Source of the DNA: Reyranella sp.
GTDB taxonomy: Bacteria > Pseudomonadota > Alphaproteobacteria > Reyranellales > Reyranellaceae
Direction of reading: 5' to 3'
Length of the DNA stretch: 58,392 nucleotides
NCBI GenBank assembly: GCA_021732285.1
Contig: JAKFVH010000034.1
Span: forward strand, 1 to 58,392
Position 1 is the stretch's first letter. The number at the start of each line of letters is the position of its first letter. The notes under the pieces were generated by a model. That model was not told where the DNA came from, ran no database searches, and saw only the letters and a list, made by a program, of their open reading frames with translations. Shown piece by piece: positions 9,193 through 18,500 of this stretch. A program made the translations under genes and the position numbers.

Positions 9193-10182
9193 TCAAGACG
9201 CACCGTACTTGTCGGCGAGATCGAGATACGCTTGCGCACGCGCCTCCAGGGTGAAGCGCTCGAGAATGAACTGACGAGGCGCATAGCGCCGGGCTTCGAC
9301 GCCGCGCCAGAACCTGTCGAAGGCCTCACTGAGGGCGGCGCCGTCCACGAACTTCTCGCCACAGCGCGCGTCCCAGTACGGCATTGACGAGACCGGTGAG
9401 AACCGCACCTGATGCGGCGCGTATTTCGGGTCCTGCCACTGGCCGCCCTCGTCCCAGACGAGCAAGGGCACGCCGGAGGCCATCATCTGCTGGGCCGCAA
9501 TCCCCTGGGTCTCATGCCGGCTGAAATAGACCATCGAGCGCGCCCGCCGGCTGAGCCGGAACAGCTCTTCCTCGCGATAGGAACCGTAGCGCAACACCTG
9601 CACGCGAAGCCGGCGTCGACCCAGTTCGGCATGCAGCGGTTCGAGCAGGTCGCGGACGTGCCGCTCGCGTTCCCAGAAGATCTTGTCGTAGATCAGCACG
9701 TCGATGTCCCGCGGTGCCGTCGATTCGTCGTTCCACCGCGCCGTGTCGATGCCGACCGGCCAGACCGTGACGCGCCCGGGCCACACCTCGGCGAACATGT
9801 CGCGTACCCAGGGGCTCGGCACCAGGACCTGTCGTATCGGCCGCTGCTTGGGCAGCTCCGGATCGTCGTAGGGATGGCTGTAGATCGACGTGCCAAACAG
9901 AATGGGCGTGGCGGTCGGGATCCTCTGCAGGACGTGCGGCTTGCCGATCACGCAGGCAAGCGCGTCCGGATCGTCTCTGAGGTAGCGATAGTCGTTGACG
10001 CGGTAGACCGCGCCGAGCCGGTCGAGACCGGCCATCAAATTGAGGAAGACCCGCATCGCCCCGCCGGGCTGATCCGGACCGCGCACCAGCCGCCTGGCCA
10101 GGCGGCGCGGATAGCGGTCGAACGGCAGCCATCGGTCGGGATCCGGTTCCTCGTAGAACAGGTTCAGGGGCCGCCGCTTCAT
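9193..10182 (-). CDS. Putative glycosyltransferase (GT-B, GT4-like)
   Basis: A protein of about 329 residues starting MKRRPLNLFYEEPDPDRW. The N-terminal half has a short acceptor loop (PGGAMRVFLNLMAGL). The C-terminal half contains LVPSPWVRDMFAEVWPGRV, VWPVGIDTARW and MVYFSRHETQGIAAQQMMASGVPLLV cut into donor-site elements (E-x-x-G-I, then the SGVP turn), as in GT4 C-terminal domains. An upstream in-frame GTG (10218) begins immediately after the preceding stop, and either start is possible. ATG 10182 has AAGGGA 12 nt upstream. It is part of the long minus-strand operon. Confidence 0.72.
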   Translation of the reverse strand: MKRRPLNLFYEEPDPDRWLPFDRYPRRLARRLVRGPDQPGGAMRVFLNLMAGLDRLGAVYRVNDYRYLRDDPDALACVIGKPHVLQRIPTATPILFGTSIYSHPYDDPELPKQRPIRQVLVPSPWVRDMFAEVWPGRVTVWPVGIDTARWNDESTAPRDIDVLIYDKIFWERERHVRDLLEPLHAELGRRRLRVQVLRYGSYREEELFRLSRRARSMVYFSRHETQGIAAQQMMASGVPLLVWDEGGQWQDPKYAPHQVRFSPVSSMPYWDARCGEKFVDGAALSEAFDRFWRGVEARRYAPRQFILERFTLEARAQAYLDLADKYGAS

Positions 10183-10219
10183 CGGCGCGGGCGATCCCTT
10201 TCCGAGCGGGCTTCGCACG

Positions 10220-11704
10220 TCATGAAAGCTGCGGCTGCTGGAGCCCTGAGCGGCCCTTGAGCCAGTTCAGCGCCGTCGGGAAGACGAACCGCGCCAGCAG
10301 CGTGTAGACGAGGGCGAACATCACCGTGGCGCCGAAGATCTTGGGCAGCGACATCTCCACGCCGGTTTGGCACACGCCCATGACGAATCCCAGGACGACC
10401 CCCTCGCGCAGGATCCAGGGCACCTTGAGCGCCATGAAATAGCGGATGACCAGGCCGTACATCAGGCCGATCACGAACAGGCCGCCAAGCATGCCGGGGA
10501 AGCCGAAATCGACGAAATTCTCCGCCATGTAGCCGACGCTGATCGACGTGCCGAGCCTCACCTGCTCCGAAGAATCGCCGCGCGCCAGCCGGACATAGAC
10601 TTCGGTATCCGACAGCGCCGCCTTGCCGGGAAAGAGGAAGCGCGGCTTGAGCACGTGCTCGACGGCGTCCTGCCACTGCCGCACGAAGACCTGCTCGGGC
10701 GCCGTCTCCTGCACGCCGATCACCGAGCCGAAGATGTCGGTATAGGCAAGCCGCACCAGCAACGCATACGAGGCGAGGTTCCAATCGATCGCATCGGGCG
10801 AGACCAGGCGATTGCCGAGGTAGCCGAAGCGCGCATCGAGAGCGACCTTGACGTTCTGGGAATCCGACGAGCCGGTGGCGAACTCGCGGTATTCCGACTT
10901 CACCGAGGTCCAGAACAGCGCCAGGAAAATCAGGAATCCGGCGCAGGCGAGGCCAGCCGCCACGGTCGTTCCCTTGAGCGGCACGCGCGATGCCAGAGCC
11001 GCCATCGCCAGGTAGACAAACACGCCACGGAAGTCCGAGAGCAGGCCGGTGAAGCCAAGGACGGTCTCGAGGACGACGGCGCCCCACAGCAGATTGCTGC
11101 TGCGTCCTGTCGTCATCACGGTGGTGAACAACATGAAGAGCAGGACGACCTTCAGGCGCGATACGGCTTCGAGCGGCTGGTCGAGGGCTGGCACGTAGGC
11201 GGCGGCGAACCGGCAGGCCACCGCCACGACCAGCATGCCGACGTAGAGCGAGAACAGGTCGAGCGGTCGCCATTCGAAGTGCGCCCTTCGGTCCTGGGCC
11301 GTCGGTGCTTTGAGGTTGCCCAGCACCATGCGCAGGGCCAGCGCCATCACCACCAGGCCGGCCATCATGTACCAGTAGGCGCGCGCCACGTTCGGGCCGT
11401 AGAGACCGTTGGCCATCGATTCGTTGTCGACCATGGATTGCAGGACACGGGTGAAGGTCTGCAGCCATTGCCAGATGAAGAGATAGACGACGGAGGCCGG
11501 CATGCCGGGCCGGGCGATGATCTGCAGGATCACCCACGGCACGGCCGCACCAACGGCCAGCGCCATCGGATCCTGCGAAAACGGCGCGATGAACATCAGC
11601 GCGACGGCGATGTAGAAAAACGCGCGTTTCAGGCTGTTGAGGTCCAGCACGGATACCGGAGCCGTCCGAACCGCGAGGGGCATTTGACGGTAATTCATCG
11701 TCAT
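10220..11704 (-). CDS. Polysaccharide polymerase-like multi-pass membrane protein
   Basis: About 494 residues with at least ten hydrophobic helices spread over the whole length (e.g. AFFYIAVALMFIAPF, VVMALALRMVLG, LVVAVACRFAAAYV, FLIFLALFWTS). A large polar loop lies near residues 260-380 (YREFATGSSDSQNVK through KAALSDTEVYVRLARGD), followed by helices including FGFPGMLGGLFVIGLMYG. This layout resembles Wzy/EPS polymerases, which polymerise repeat units in the inner membrane. There is no definitive motif, so the role is inferred from topology and context. ATG 11704 was chosen; longer in-frame extensions to 11983 overlap the upstream gene. Confidence 0.65.
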   Translation of the reverse strand: MTMNYRQMPLAVRTAPVSVLDLNSLKRAFFYIAVALMFIAPFSQDPMALAVGAAVPWVILQIIARPGMPASVVYLFIWQWLQTFTRVLQSMVDNESMANGLYGPNVARAYWYMMAGLVVMALALRMVLGNLKAPTAQDRRAHFEWRPLDLFSLYVGMLVVAVACRFAAAYVPALDQPLEAVSRLKVVLLFMLFTTVMTTGRSSNLLWGAVVLETVLGFTGLLSDFRGVFVYLAMAALASRVPLKGTTVAAGLACAGFLIFLALFWTSVKSEYREFATGSSDSQNVKVALDARFGYLGNRLVSPDAIDWNLASYALLVRLAYTDIFGSVIGVQETAPEQVFVRQWQDAVEHVLKPRFLFPGKAALSDTEVYVRLARGDSSEQVRLGTSISVGYMAENFVDFGFPGMLGGLFVIGLMYGLVIRYFMALKVPWILREGVVLGFVMGVCQTGVEMSLPKIFGATVMFALVYTLLARFVFPTALNWLKGRSGLQQPQLS

Positions 11705-11744
11705 GAGATGGCGTGTCGAATCGCGTGTCCGGCGGGAAACTCGG

Positions 11745-12890
11745 TCATTGTAGCTGACCGTCGGCGGCAAGAGTAGTCGTCGCGTCGACGACGGCTCCTG
11801 CTGCCCGCGCGGGCGAGTACAGCGCCATCTTGGCGGCAAGGTGGCGCCGCGTCTGCTCGGGGTCGAACGACAGGACGTTCCTGATGGCGGCGGCGAGCGC
11901 CGCCGTGTCGCCGAACGCAAACGTCGCGCCGGTCTTTCCGGCCTCGATGAGGTCTGGTCCGCAGCCGACGACATCGGAGACAACTGCAGGAATCCCGCAT
12001 GCCATCGCCTCGTTGACGACCAATCCCCAAGTCTCCTGGCCGTCCGATGGCAGGACCAGCAAATCAGCGGAAGCGTAGACGGCAGGCAGCTCGCTTTGAT
12101 TCACGAAGCCCATGAAATCGGCATCAACCGACGACGCCGCTGCAATTTGGCGAAGCTCGGACTCGAGCTCACCCGAGCCTGCGAATGCAATTTGTACGGG
12201 CTCGTCACGCAGGCGTGCGACAGCGTGCAGCAGGTCGGCGGGATGCTTTCGGCCAATCAGCTTGCCGACGAACAGGACGCGACGGGGGCCTTGAAGGCGG
12301 CGGATGCCGCTGCTGGCGGCGGCGAAAGCGTCGTTGTCGACGCAGTGCGGCGAGAAAAACAGGCGCCCGGCCGGTACGCCGTAGTGCAGGAGATATTCAC
12401 GGTTCCTCTGCCCGACATAGAGGAAGCCGTCGAAGCGTCGCAGCAGATGTGAAAAAGCCAGTGCCTTGGCGATGCGGACCGCGCTGTTGCGCTGGCCGCT
12501 GAGCTGCGAATCGCCCCGCACCAGCACCGGCACGCCGCGACGCCGGCACGCCCGGACCGCCTGCCAGTAGGAGCGCAGCGCCCAGCCCGGCACGACGAAG
12601 GCGTCGAACTTGCCGCCTGCGATCTCATCGGCGATGCCCGGCGTGTCGCAACCGGCGAAGCGGTCGGTCGACGGCTGGCGCGCGACATTGGTGAGGAAGC
12701 GGCTGTCGTAACCCGACAGCAAGTCGACATCCCAGTCGAACGCCACGCCAAAGCCCGCGCGCGCCTGTTGCTCTGGCGTCTGCCGATGGGCAAAGAACAC
12801 CGTGAGATCGCAGCGCTTGGCGAGCTCGCGAAAGATCGGCGCGTAGTACTGGATCGGGTGGCTGATGAGGAAGCCGATGCGCTTGGGCAT
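11745..12890 (-). CDS. Glycosyltransferase family 4 protein
   Basis: A GT-B enzyme of 381 residues. The N-terminus MPKRIGFLISHPIQYYAPIF is the characteristic opening of a GT4 subfamily. The C-terminal domain has RRVLFVGKLIGRKHPADLL and the donor-binding LPSDGQETWGLVVNEAMACG (E-x7-E). The ATG at 12890 follows the upstream TGA (12894-12892) with a single intervening base, so translation is coupled. An in-frame extension to 12977 lies inside the upstream gene and was rejected. Confidence 0.86.
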   Translation of the reverse strand: MPKRIGFLISHPIQYYAPIFRELAKRCDLTVFFAHRQTPEQQARAGFGVAFDWDVDLLSGYDSRFLTNVARQPSTDRFAGCDTPGIADEIAGGKFDAFVVPGWALRSYWQAVRACRRRGVPVLVRGDSQLSGQRNSAVRIAKALAFSHLLRRFDGFLYVGQRNREYLLHYGVPAGRLFFSPHCVDNDAFAAASSGIRRLQGPRRVLFVGKLIGRKHPADLLHAVARLRDEPVQIAFAGSGELESELRQIAAASSVDADFMGFVNQSELPAVYASADLLVLPSDGQETWGLVVNEAMACGIPAVVSDVVGCGPDLIEAGKTGATFAFGDTAALAAAIRNVLSFDPEQTRRHLAAKMALYSPARAAGAVVDATTTLAADGQLQ

Positions 12891-12891
12891 C

Positions 12892-14187
12892 TCAGCCCTG
12901 CCCTGCCGCCGCCCGCTCGCAGGCAAGATCGAGCGCAGCGGCGAGCGCGCGCGTCGAGCCGCGGGCCGAGTAGGCATCGAACGTCGTTCGGTCGACGGCG
13001 TCGGCGTCGTGGCTTGTATCGGCCATGAACGATTGCAGCGCGTCGGCCACCTCGCCGGCGCCGGGCAGCGCCGTCTCGGTCAAGGCGACGACGCTGCCGG
13101 CGTGCATCGAGCGGATCATGTCCACCGCCGTGCTGTCCTTGTGCAGCATGGCGAAGACCGGCCGGCGCGACAGCATGGCCTGAAATACCTTCGACGGCGT
13201 GTAGTGCGCCTCGGTCGAGCCCAGCACCAGGACGGCATCGCTCCTGGTCAGGTGATTGAGGGCGTCGACATAGCCGATGCGCTGCGGATGCTCGTCGACC
13301 ATGTCAGCGACACCCATCCGCTCCGCCCGTGGCCCGACTTGGTGGCCCTGCGGATCGTCCGGCGAGCGGCCGGTGCCGACGAAATGAACTTTTAGCCGGC
13401 CGGCGATATCGGGCGATCGCGCCTTCAGCTCGCGCAGTCCAGCCAGGAAGCAATCGAGCACCACGATGCCCGCCGGCAACAGCGCGCCGGCGTAGATCAT
13501 GTGGAAGCGGCCGTCGCCCGGCTGGAACAGGAAGGCCGCGCGATCGAGCTCGCGCACGAGCCTGTAGTCTTCCGGCGCGATGCCCATCGGCATGTGGGCG
13601 ATCACCGCATGCTCGGCGACCTCAGGATTGCGTTCGAGCATGCCGGCCGTGTAGCCCGGCGCCATGCCCGTGATCAGGCTCGCGCCACGCACCGACCATG
13701 GCTCGAGGATCGTCGCCAGACGGTACGAAGCCCAGGCGCGGCTCAATGGCACGTCGATGCCCGGCCACCGGTTCACCCACGGGTCCTGGTAGTCGATGCC
13801 GAACGGCACGCCGTGACGGCGATGGACCAGCCGACCGACCGGCGCCAGGAAATTCGACGGGATGGTCACCAGCACGAAGTCGATCTCGCGCCTGGCCGCA
13901 AGGTCGGCCAGCACGCGATAGCAGCCCCAGAGGGCGCGCACGCCGATGTCGCCGACAAGCCGGATCGGACGAGTGGACAGTGTCGACGCATGAATCACCC
14001 GGAGGCCAGGCGCCACCAGCTGCTCGAGGTCGGGATCGGGCCGTTCCTCGTAACGCGCGGGGTCACCGGTGACGACGATCGGCTGCCAGCCGAACTCCGA
14101 CAGGTAGCGCGACCACAGGCGCGCGCGGTGTGCGCCCACGAGGTTGCTGGGTGCGAAATGGCCGCTCACGAGTGCGACCCGCTTCAT
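12892..14187 (-). CDS. Glycosyltransferase family 4 protein
   Basis: A 431-residue protein with the GT4-like N-terminal start VALVSGHFAPSNLVGAHRAR and FGIDYQDPWV, a motif typical of the WsaF/FkbM-independent GT4 group. The C-terminal half contains FHMIYAGALLPAGIV and a donor-site region ending in HYTPSKVFQAMLSRRPVFA, where the usual E-x7-E is replaced by a TPSK-type element. It is coupled to both neighbours: ATGA overlap with the 14184 gene upstream, and 1 bp from the gene downstream. Confidence 0.82.
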   Translation of the reverse strand: MKRVALVSGHFAPSNLVGAHRARLWSRYLSEFGWQPIVVTGDPARYEERPDPDLEQLVAPGLRVIHASTLSTRPIRLVGDIGVRALWGCYRVLADLAARREIDFVLVTIPSNFLAPVGRLVHRRHGVPFGIDYQDPWVNRWPGIDVPLSRAWASYRLATILEPWSVRGASLITGMAPGYTAGMLERNPEVAEHAVIAHMPMGIAPEDYRLVRELDRAAFLFQPGDGRFHMIYAGALLPAGIVVLDCFLAGLRELKARSPDIAGRLKVHFVGTGRSPDDPQGHQVGPRAERMGVADMVDEHPQRIGYVDALNHLTRSDAVLVLGSTEAHYTPSKVFQAMLSRRPVFAMLHKDSTAVDMIRSMHAGSVVALTETALPGAGEVADALQSFMADTSHDADAVDRTTFDAYSARGSTRALAAALDLACERAAAGQG

Positions 14188-15233
14188 CGTCGTGCCGCCA
14201 GCGCCGCCCGCGCCCGCTCGTAGAGATCATAGTACCGGGAGACCACGACGTCGGGTGCGTATTCCTGCTCGGCGCGGCGCCGGCAGCCGGCGCGATCGAT
14301 GGTGCCGAGCTTGCCCACCGCCTCGCAGCCTTCCTCGATCGACTTGATCAGGAAGCCGTCGACGCCCTGGCGCACGATCTCGGGCAGCGAGCCGCGCGGA
14401 CAGGAGATCACCGGCGTGCCGCAGGCCAGCGCCTCGGCGAAGACGATGCCGAACGGCTCGTTCCACTGGATGGGCACGACCATGGCGCACGCCTCGCCCA
14501 GCACCTTGTTCTTCTGCGCATCGTCGACCGGGCCGACATACTCGATGCCGTCGCGGCCGATCCAGGGCTCGATCTCTTTCCGCCAGTAGTCGGCCTCGTG
14601 GCCGGACTCGGCGTGGTTGCCGGCGATGACCAACCGATGCCCCGTGCGGCGAGCGATCTCGATCGCCCAATGCGCGCCCTTGATGCTCTCGACGCGGCTC
14701 AGGAAGCAGAGCGGCGCGTCCGCTGCAACGGTCGGGCTGAACTTCAGCGCATCGACCTCGAAGAAGTTGGGAATACCCTGCCAATCGCCGCCGGCGCGCC
14801 GGCCGATGGCGGCGATGTAGTCGCTGCAGCCGGTGAAGCGCAGCACTTCCGGCGCTGCCAGTTTCACTGCCATGCCGACGGTGCGCTGCGTGGGGTCGCG
14901 CTGGAAACTCATGACGATCGGCACCGAGCCGCGCAGCAGCGGCGCCAGGTAGGCCAGCCGCGAGAAGCTGTGGATCATGTCCGGCTTGAAGGCGCGCACC
15001 GCCCGCCACAAGGCCCAGGTGTTGGCCAAAGTGTCGGATCGCGACAGCGAGCTCGCGCCCGGCCAGGCATAGAAGGCATCGGCCTCGCATTGCGAGCCGG
15101 GCTTGGCGACCAGGCAGACCTGATGGCCCCGCGCCCGCAAGCGGCGCACCAGCCCGTCGACGATGCGCTCGATGCCGCCATAGAGCCTGGGCGGCACCTC
15201 GATCTCGGGATCGGCGGTGATCAGGATGCGCAT
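14184..15233 (-). CDS. Glycosyltransferase family 4 protein
   Basis: A GT4 enzyme of 349 residues. It has the N-terminal loop PPRLYGGIERIVDGLVRRL (GGIE acceptor motif), DMIHSFSRLAYL, then FLSRVESIKGAHWAIEIARR and the donor motif NEPFGIVFAEALACGTPVIS with both Glu residues present. It starts at ATG 15233, overlapping the methyltransferase TGA by 4 bp. A longer in-frame reading to 15896 runs antisense-free through the upstream gene in another frame and has no support. Confidence 0.88.
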   Translation of the reverse strand: MRILITADPEIEVPPRLYGGIERIVDGLVRRLRARGHQVCLVAKPGSQCEADAFYAWPGASSLSRSDTLANTWALWRAVRAFKPDMIHSFSRLAYLAPLLRGSVPIVMSFQRDPTQRTVGMAVKLAAPEVLRFTGCSDYIAAIGRRAGGDWQGIPNFFEVDALKFSPTVAADAPLCFLSRVESIKGAHWAIEIARRTGHRLVIAGNHAESGHEADYWRKEIEPWIGRDGIEYVGPVDDAQKNKVLGEACAMVVPIQWNEPFGIVFAEALACGTPVISCPRGSLPEIVRQGVDGFLIKSIEEGCEAVGKLGTIDRAGCRRRAEQEYAPDVVVSRYYDLYERARAALAARR

Positions 15234-15955
15234 CAGCGACGCGCCTCCATGAACAGCGAGTAAGGCCGATGCTGCTCGCGATCGATCGGCCCCTGCGGGA
15301 AACGGCCCTCGCGCCAGCCGACTTGCTCGATGTCGACAAATCCCGCCTGCTCCAGCGTGCGCCGCAGATATTCGGCGTCGAAGCCGCCATAGTGTTCGCC
15401 GTCCTGGACGAAGACGTGGTTCAGCGCCTCCATCTTGGTGGCGAAGGCGGATTGCGGCAGCTCGCCGCCGCAGCCGATCTCGTTCAGCATCGTCCAGTCG
15501 TCGGCCAGGTAGGCTTCGACGTAGCGGCGCATGTCCGGAACGATGATGCGCAGCACGCCGCCGGGCTCCAGGCAGCGCCGGCACTCGGCGAGGAAGCGTG
15601 GCCGCTCGGTCATGGGCTCGAGATGCTCGAAGTAGTGCTCGACATGGATGCCGCGCGCCGCCCCATCGCCGAGCGGCAGGCCGTGGCGGCAATCGACGCG
15701 CATCGTCACGCCGGGCGCCGGGAAGAGATCGAGATTGACCCAGCCCTCCTGCCCGAACGGCCCGCAGCCGACATTGACCAGCACGCCGGTGCGCTGCCGC
15801 AAGGCGCGCTGTTGGGCAATGCGGCCGGGAAGGATGCGGTTCAGCAAACGCACCATCACCGCGTTCAGTTCGACGCGGAACGTGCGGAACACCCACGGAT
15901 TGACGGGCAGCCGCGGGACCAGCCAGGCGCCCAGGCGCTGCTTTAGCGTGGTCAT
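15233..15955 (-). CDS. SAM-dependent methyltransferase (type-11-like)
   Basis: A 240-residue methyltransferase. Motif I is VLVNVGCGPFGQEGWVNLD, with the HxxEH-like IHVEHYFEHLEPM stretch common in EPS-cluster methyltransferases, then CRRCLEPGGVLRIIVPD. The protein is preceded by a hydrophobic/basic N-terminus that may contact the membrane. It overlaps both neighbours by 1-4 bp within the operon. A likely role is methylating a sugar or the chain end; terminal methylation is a known export or chain-length signal in some ABC-dependent O-antigens (inference). Confidence 0.8.
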   Translation of the reverse strand: MTTLKQRLGAWLVPRLPVNPWVFRTFRVELNAVMVRLLNRILPGRIAQQRALRQRTGVLVNVGCGPFGQEGWVNLDLFPAPGVTMRVDCRHGLPLGDGAARGIHVEHYFEHLEPMTERPRFLAECRRCLEPGGVLRIIVPDMRRYVEAYLADDWTMLNEIGCGGELPQSAFATKMEALNHVFVQDGEHYGGFDAEYLRRTLEQAGFVDIEQVGWREGRFPQGPIDREQHRPYSLFMEARR

Positions 15956-17178
15956 GGCGATACCTGCCTGGACGCGAGAGCCCGCGCCACGGAGCAGACC
16001 AATGCCGTCTTCTCGACCTCCCAGTTGTAGCGCTCGCGGCCTAATCGCCAGGCGCTGGCCGACGCCTCGGCGCGCGCCCCGGGCGAGCCCGCCAGATCGT
16101 CGAGCGTCGCCGCCATGGTCGCGGGGTCGGCGAGCGAGACCAGGCGCTGGGCGGCGCCCAGGTCCGGCGCGAGCGCGCGCTGCGCCGGCGTGTCGCTCAG
16201 CAGCACCGGCACGCCGGCCAGCAGATAGGTGAAGATCTTGTTGGTGAGACAGAACCGGCGGTTCTCGCTGACGTCGGTCTCGAGCGACAAGCCGATGTCA
16301 TAGGGCGCGGCCAGCCTCACCATCTCCTCGGGCGACGCCATCGGCAGCAGATTGATTCGATCGCCGATGCCGAGTTCGCGCGCCAGCGCGACCAGCCGCT
16401 CGCCATGTCCCCACCGGTTGCCGCCGCGGACGTCGAGGGTGACGCGCGTCCTGGTGCGCGCCATCGCCTGGATGAACGATTGCAGGCCGCGGTCGAGGCC
16501 GATGGTCTGGGAGAACCAGTAGGCTCTGATGGTGTCGTGTCCGCCCGCCGGGTGCGACTGCGTCGGCGCCATCGCCAACGGAAATACATTGAGCACCGTC
16601 GTCGGCTCGACGCGGCACTGCGCGGCATAGGCCTTGGCGATCAGCGGCGCCGCCGCCGTGACATGCCGGCATGCCGGCAGCAGCGCTCTCTCGATGGTTC
16701 GCACCATGCTCATGTGGAACGGCGTGCCCTCGCCGGCATGGTAATCCTCGGCATCGAAGCCCAGCACGGCGCCGCGACGTCGCGCGACGTCGGCCGCGGC
16801 GGCCAGGCCGGCGACATAATGCGCAATATAGAGATCGGCCGGAACCTCGCTCGCCGCCCGGCGCAGCGCCGCGACCGGCCCACCATAGGCGGCTGCCGCC
16901 ACGGCAACGGGCGCGCGCATGCCGAGGCCCGTCGCGAGCCTGGCCAGGCCCCTCGCCGCCTGACCGACCTGCCTCTCGCCTGCCGGACGCGCGACGCGGA
17001 CGACCTTCCACGGCACGCGGCCTGCGATCTCGTCGTCGAACGGGCGCAACGCCTCGGTGTAGTCGCAGACCACCGCGGTGACGGCGTGGCCCGCCTCGTG
17101 CAGGGCGTCGGCCTCCTTCAGCACGCGTGGGTTGGACGCCAGGTTGCCCGGGCTCACGATGCAGACGGCGCCCCCCAT
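15952..17178 (-). CDS. Glycosyltransferase family 4-like protein
   Basis: A 408-residue protein starting GGAVCIVSPGNLASNPRVLK, the SNPRVxKEA opening of a GT4 branch. FDAEDYHAGEGTPF is a conserved internal motif. The C-terminal half has FSQTIGLDRGLQSFIQAM and LSLETDVSENRRFCLTNKIF before VPVLLSDTP, which is the donor-site region of this branch. It overlaps the methyltransferase gene by 4 bp and follows the Wzt gene by 10 bp. Confidence 0.8.
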   Translation of the reverse strand: MGGAVCIVSPGNLASNPRVLKEADALHEAGHAVTAVVCDYTEALRPFDDEIAGRVPWKVVRVARPAGERQVGQAARGLARLATGLGMRAPVAVAAAAYGGPVAALRRAASEVPADLYIAHYVAGLAAAADVARRRGAVLGFDAEDYHAGEGTPFHMSMVRTIERALLPACRHVTAAAPLIAKAYAAQCRVEPTTVLNVFPLAMAPTQSHPAGGHDTIRAYWFSQTIGLDRGLQSFIQAMARTRTRVTLDVRGGNRWGHGERLVALARELGIGDRINLLPMASPEEMVRLAAPYDIGLSLETDVSENRRFCLTNKIFTYLLAGVPVLLSDTPAQRALAPDLGAAQRLVSLADPATMAATLDDLAGSPGARAEASASAWRLGRERYNWEVEKTALVCSVARALASRQVSP

Positions 17179-17188
17179 CGCCCGCCGA

Positions 17189-18499
17189 TCACCCCGGCCC
17201 CGGCTTCGGCTCTTGGCCAGCCGCCGGCAGCTCGGTGAACTCGACGGGGCTGGCCAGCCTCATCGCCAGGGCGCCGTTGCCCTTGGCCTGGCTGAAGTTG
17301 AACGGAATGGCGTCGGGACTGCAGCGTTCGACGAGGAAGCGCAGCGCGTTGTCGACGCGATGGTCGGTGTCGACATAGGTCAGGCCGGTCATCAGGTCGA
17401 AGCAGTATTCGCCCGACGCCAGCCAGTATGGCTCCAGCACCAGGCTGCATTCGTACTGGCCGGGCTTGCCGGGCAGCGAGACCTGGTTGAACACGTTGGT
17501 CGAATAGAAGCCGATCGGCAGGTTGTGCTCATCGCGCAGCACCAGCTCGAGCGACATGCCGCGCAGCCCCGACGTCTCCAGGACGACGCGCAGCCGGAGC
17601 GGCGTGCCGGGTTCATAGCGGTCGGTCGGCATGCCGCTGGCATCGACCAGCATGGCGGAGATCAGCGACGTCGTGTTCCCTTTGCCCCAGTTGCCGCCGT
17701 TCTTGACCTTGCGCAGCGAGGTCGCGTAGTGCGCAACTGCCTCATCGATGGCGCCGTCGAAATAGACGCGGCCGGACTGGAAGACGATGGCGCGCTTGGT
17801 GAGCGCGGTGACCGCCGCCAGGTTGTGGCTGACGAACAGCACGGTACGCCCGGCATCGGCGACCTCCGACATGCGGTTGAGGCAGCGCGCCTGGAACTCG
17901 GCGTCGCCGACCGCCAGCACCTCGTCGATCACCAGCACCTCGGATTCCAGATGCGCCGCGACGGCGAAGGCGAGCCGGGCGTACATGCCGACCGAATAGC
18001 GCTTCACCGGCGTGTCGATGAACTTCTCCACGCCCGAGAAGTCGATGATCTCGTCGAACCGTCGTCGCACCTCGGCCCGGGTCATGCCTAGGATGGCGCC
18101 GTTCAGGAACACGTTCTCGCGGCCGGTCAGCTCCGGGTGGAAGCCGGTGCCGACCTCGAGCAGGCTCGCCACGCGCCCCTTGATCGAGAGCCGCCCCTCG
18201 CTCGGCTCGGTGATGCGCGACAGGATCTTGAGCAGCGTCGTCTTGCCCGCGCCGTTGTGGCCGATGATGCTGACCACCTCGCCGCGCTTGATCTCGAAAT
18301 CGACGTCGCGCAGCGCCCAGAATTCCTCGACCGTGTCGCCCTCGACCATGGCGCGGCCGCGCAGCATGTCGGTGCCCTTGCGCAGCGCATTGCGAAAGCC
18401 GCGCGCCACGACGTCGACGAACACCGAGCCGACCTCGGCGCGATGGCCGATGATGAATTTCTTGCCGAGTTTCTCGGCGCGGATGGCGACGTCGGACAT
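17189..18499 (-). CDS. wzt: Polysaccharide ABC transporter ATP-binding protein (Wzt-like)
   Basis: 436 residues. The ABC domain has Walker A GHNGAGKTT (residues 80-88), the family-specific signature YSVGMYARLAFAV (about 168-180), Walker B VLVIDEVLAVGD (188-199) and switch His in FVSHN (225). The C-terminal extension (about 260-436) has the length and beta-rich look of the Wzt carbohydrate-binding domain that reads the non-reducing end of the glycan. It acts at the inner membrane with the permease encoded immediately upstream. ATG 18499 lies 1 bp after that gene's TGA; an extension to 18571 overlaps it and was rejected. Confidence 0.93.
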   Translation of the reverse strand: MSDVAIRAEKLGKKFIIGHRAEVGSVFVDVVARGFRNALRKGTDMLRGRAMVEGDTVEEFWALRDVDFEIKRGEVVSIIGHNGAGKTTLLKILSRITEPSEGRLSIKGRVASLLEVGTGFHPELTGRENVFLNGAILGMTRAEVRRRFDEIIDFSGVEKFIDTPVKRYSVGMYARLAFAVAAHLESEVLVIDEVLAVGDAEFQARCLNRMSEVADAGRTVLFVSHNLAAVTALTKRAIVFQSGRVYFDGAIDEAVAHYATSLRKVKNGGNWGKGNTTSLISAMLVDASGMPTDRYEPGTPLRLRVVLETSGLRGMSLELVLRDEHNLPIGFYSTNVFNQVSLPGKPGQYECSLVLEPYWLASGEYCFDLMTGLTYVDTDHRVDNALRFLVERCSPDAIPFNFSQAKGNGALAMRLASPVEFTELPAAGQEPKPGPG

Positions 18500-18500
18500 G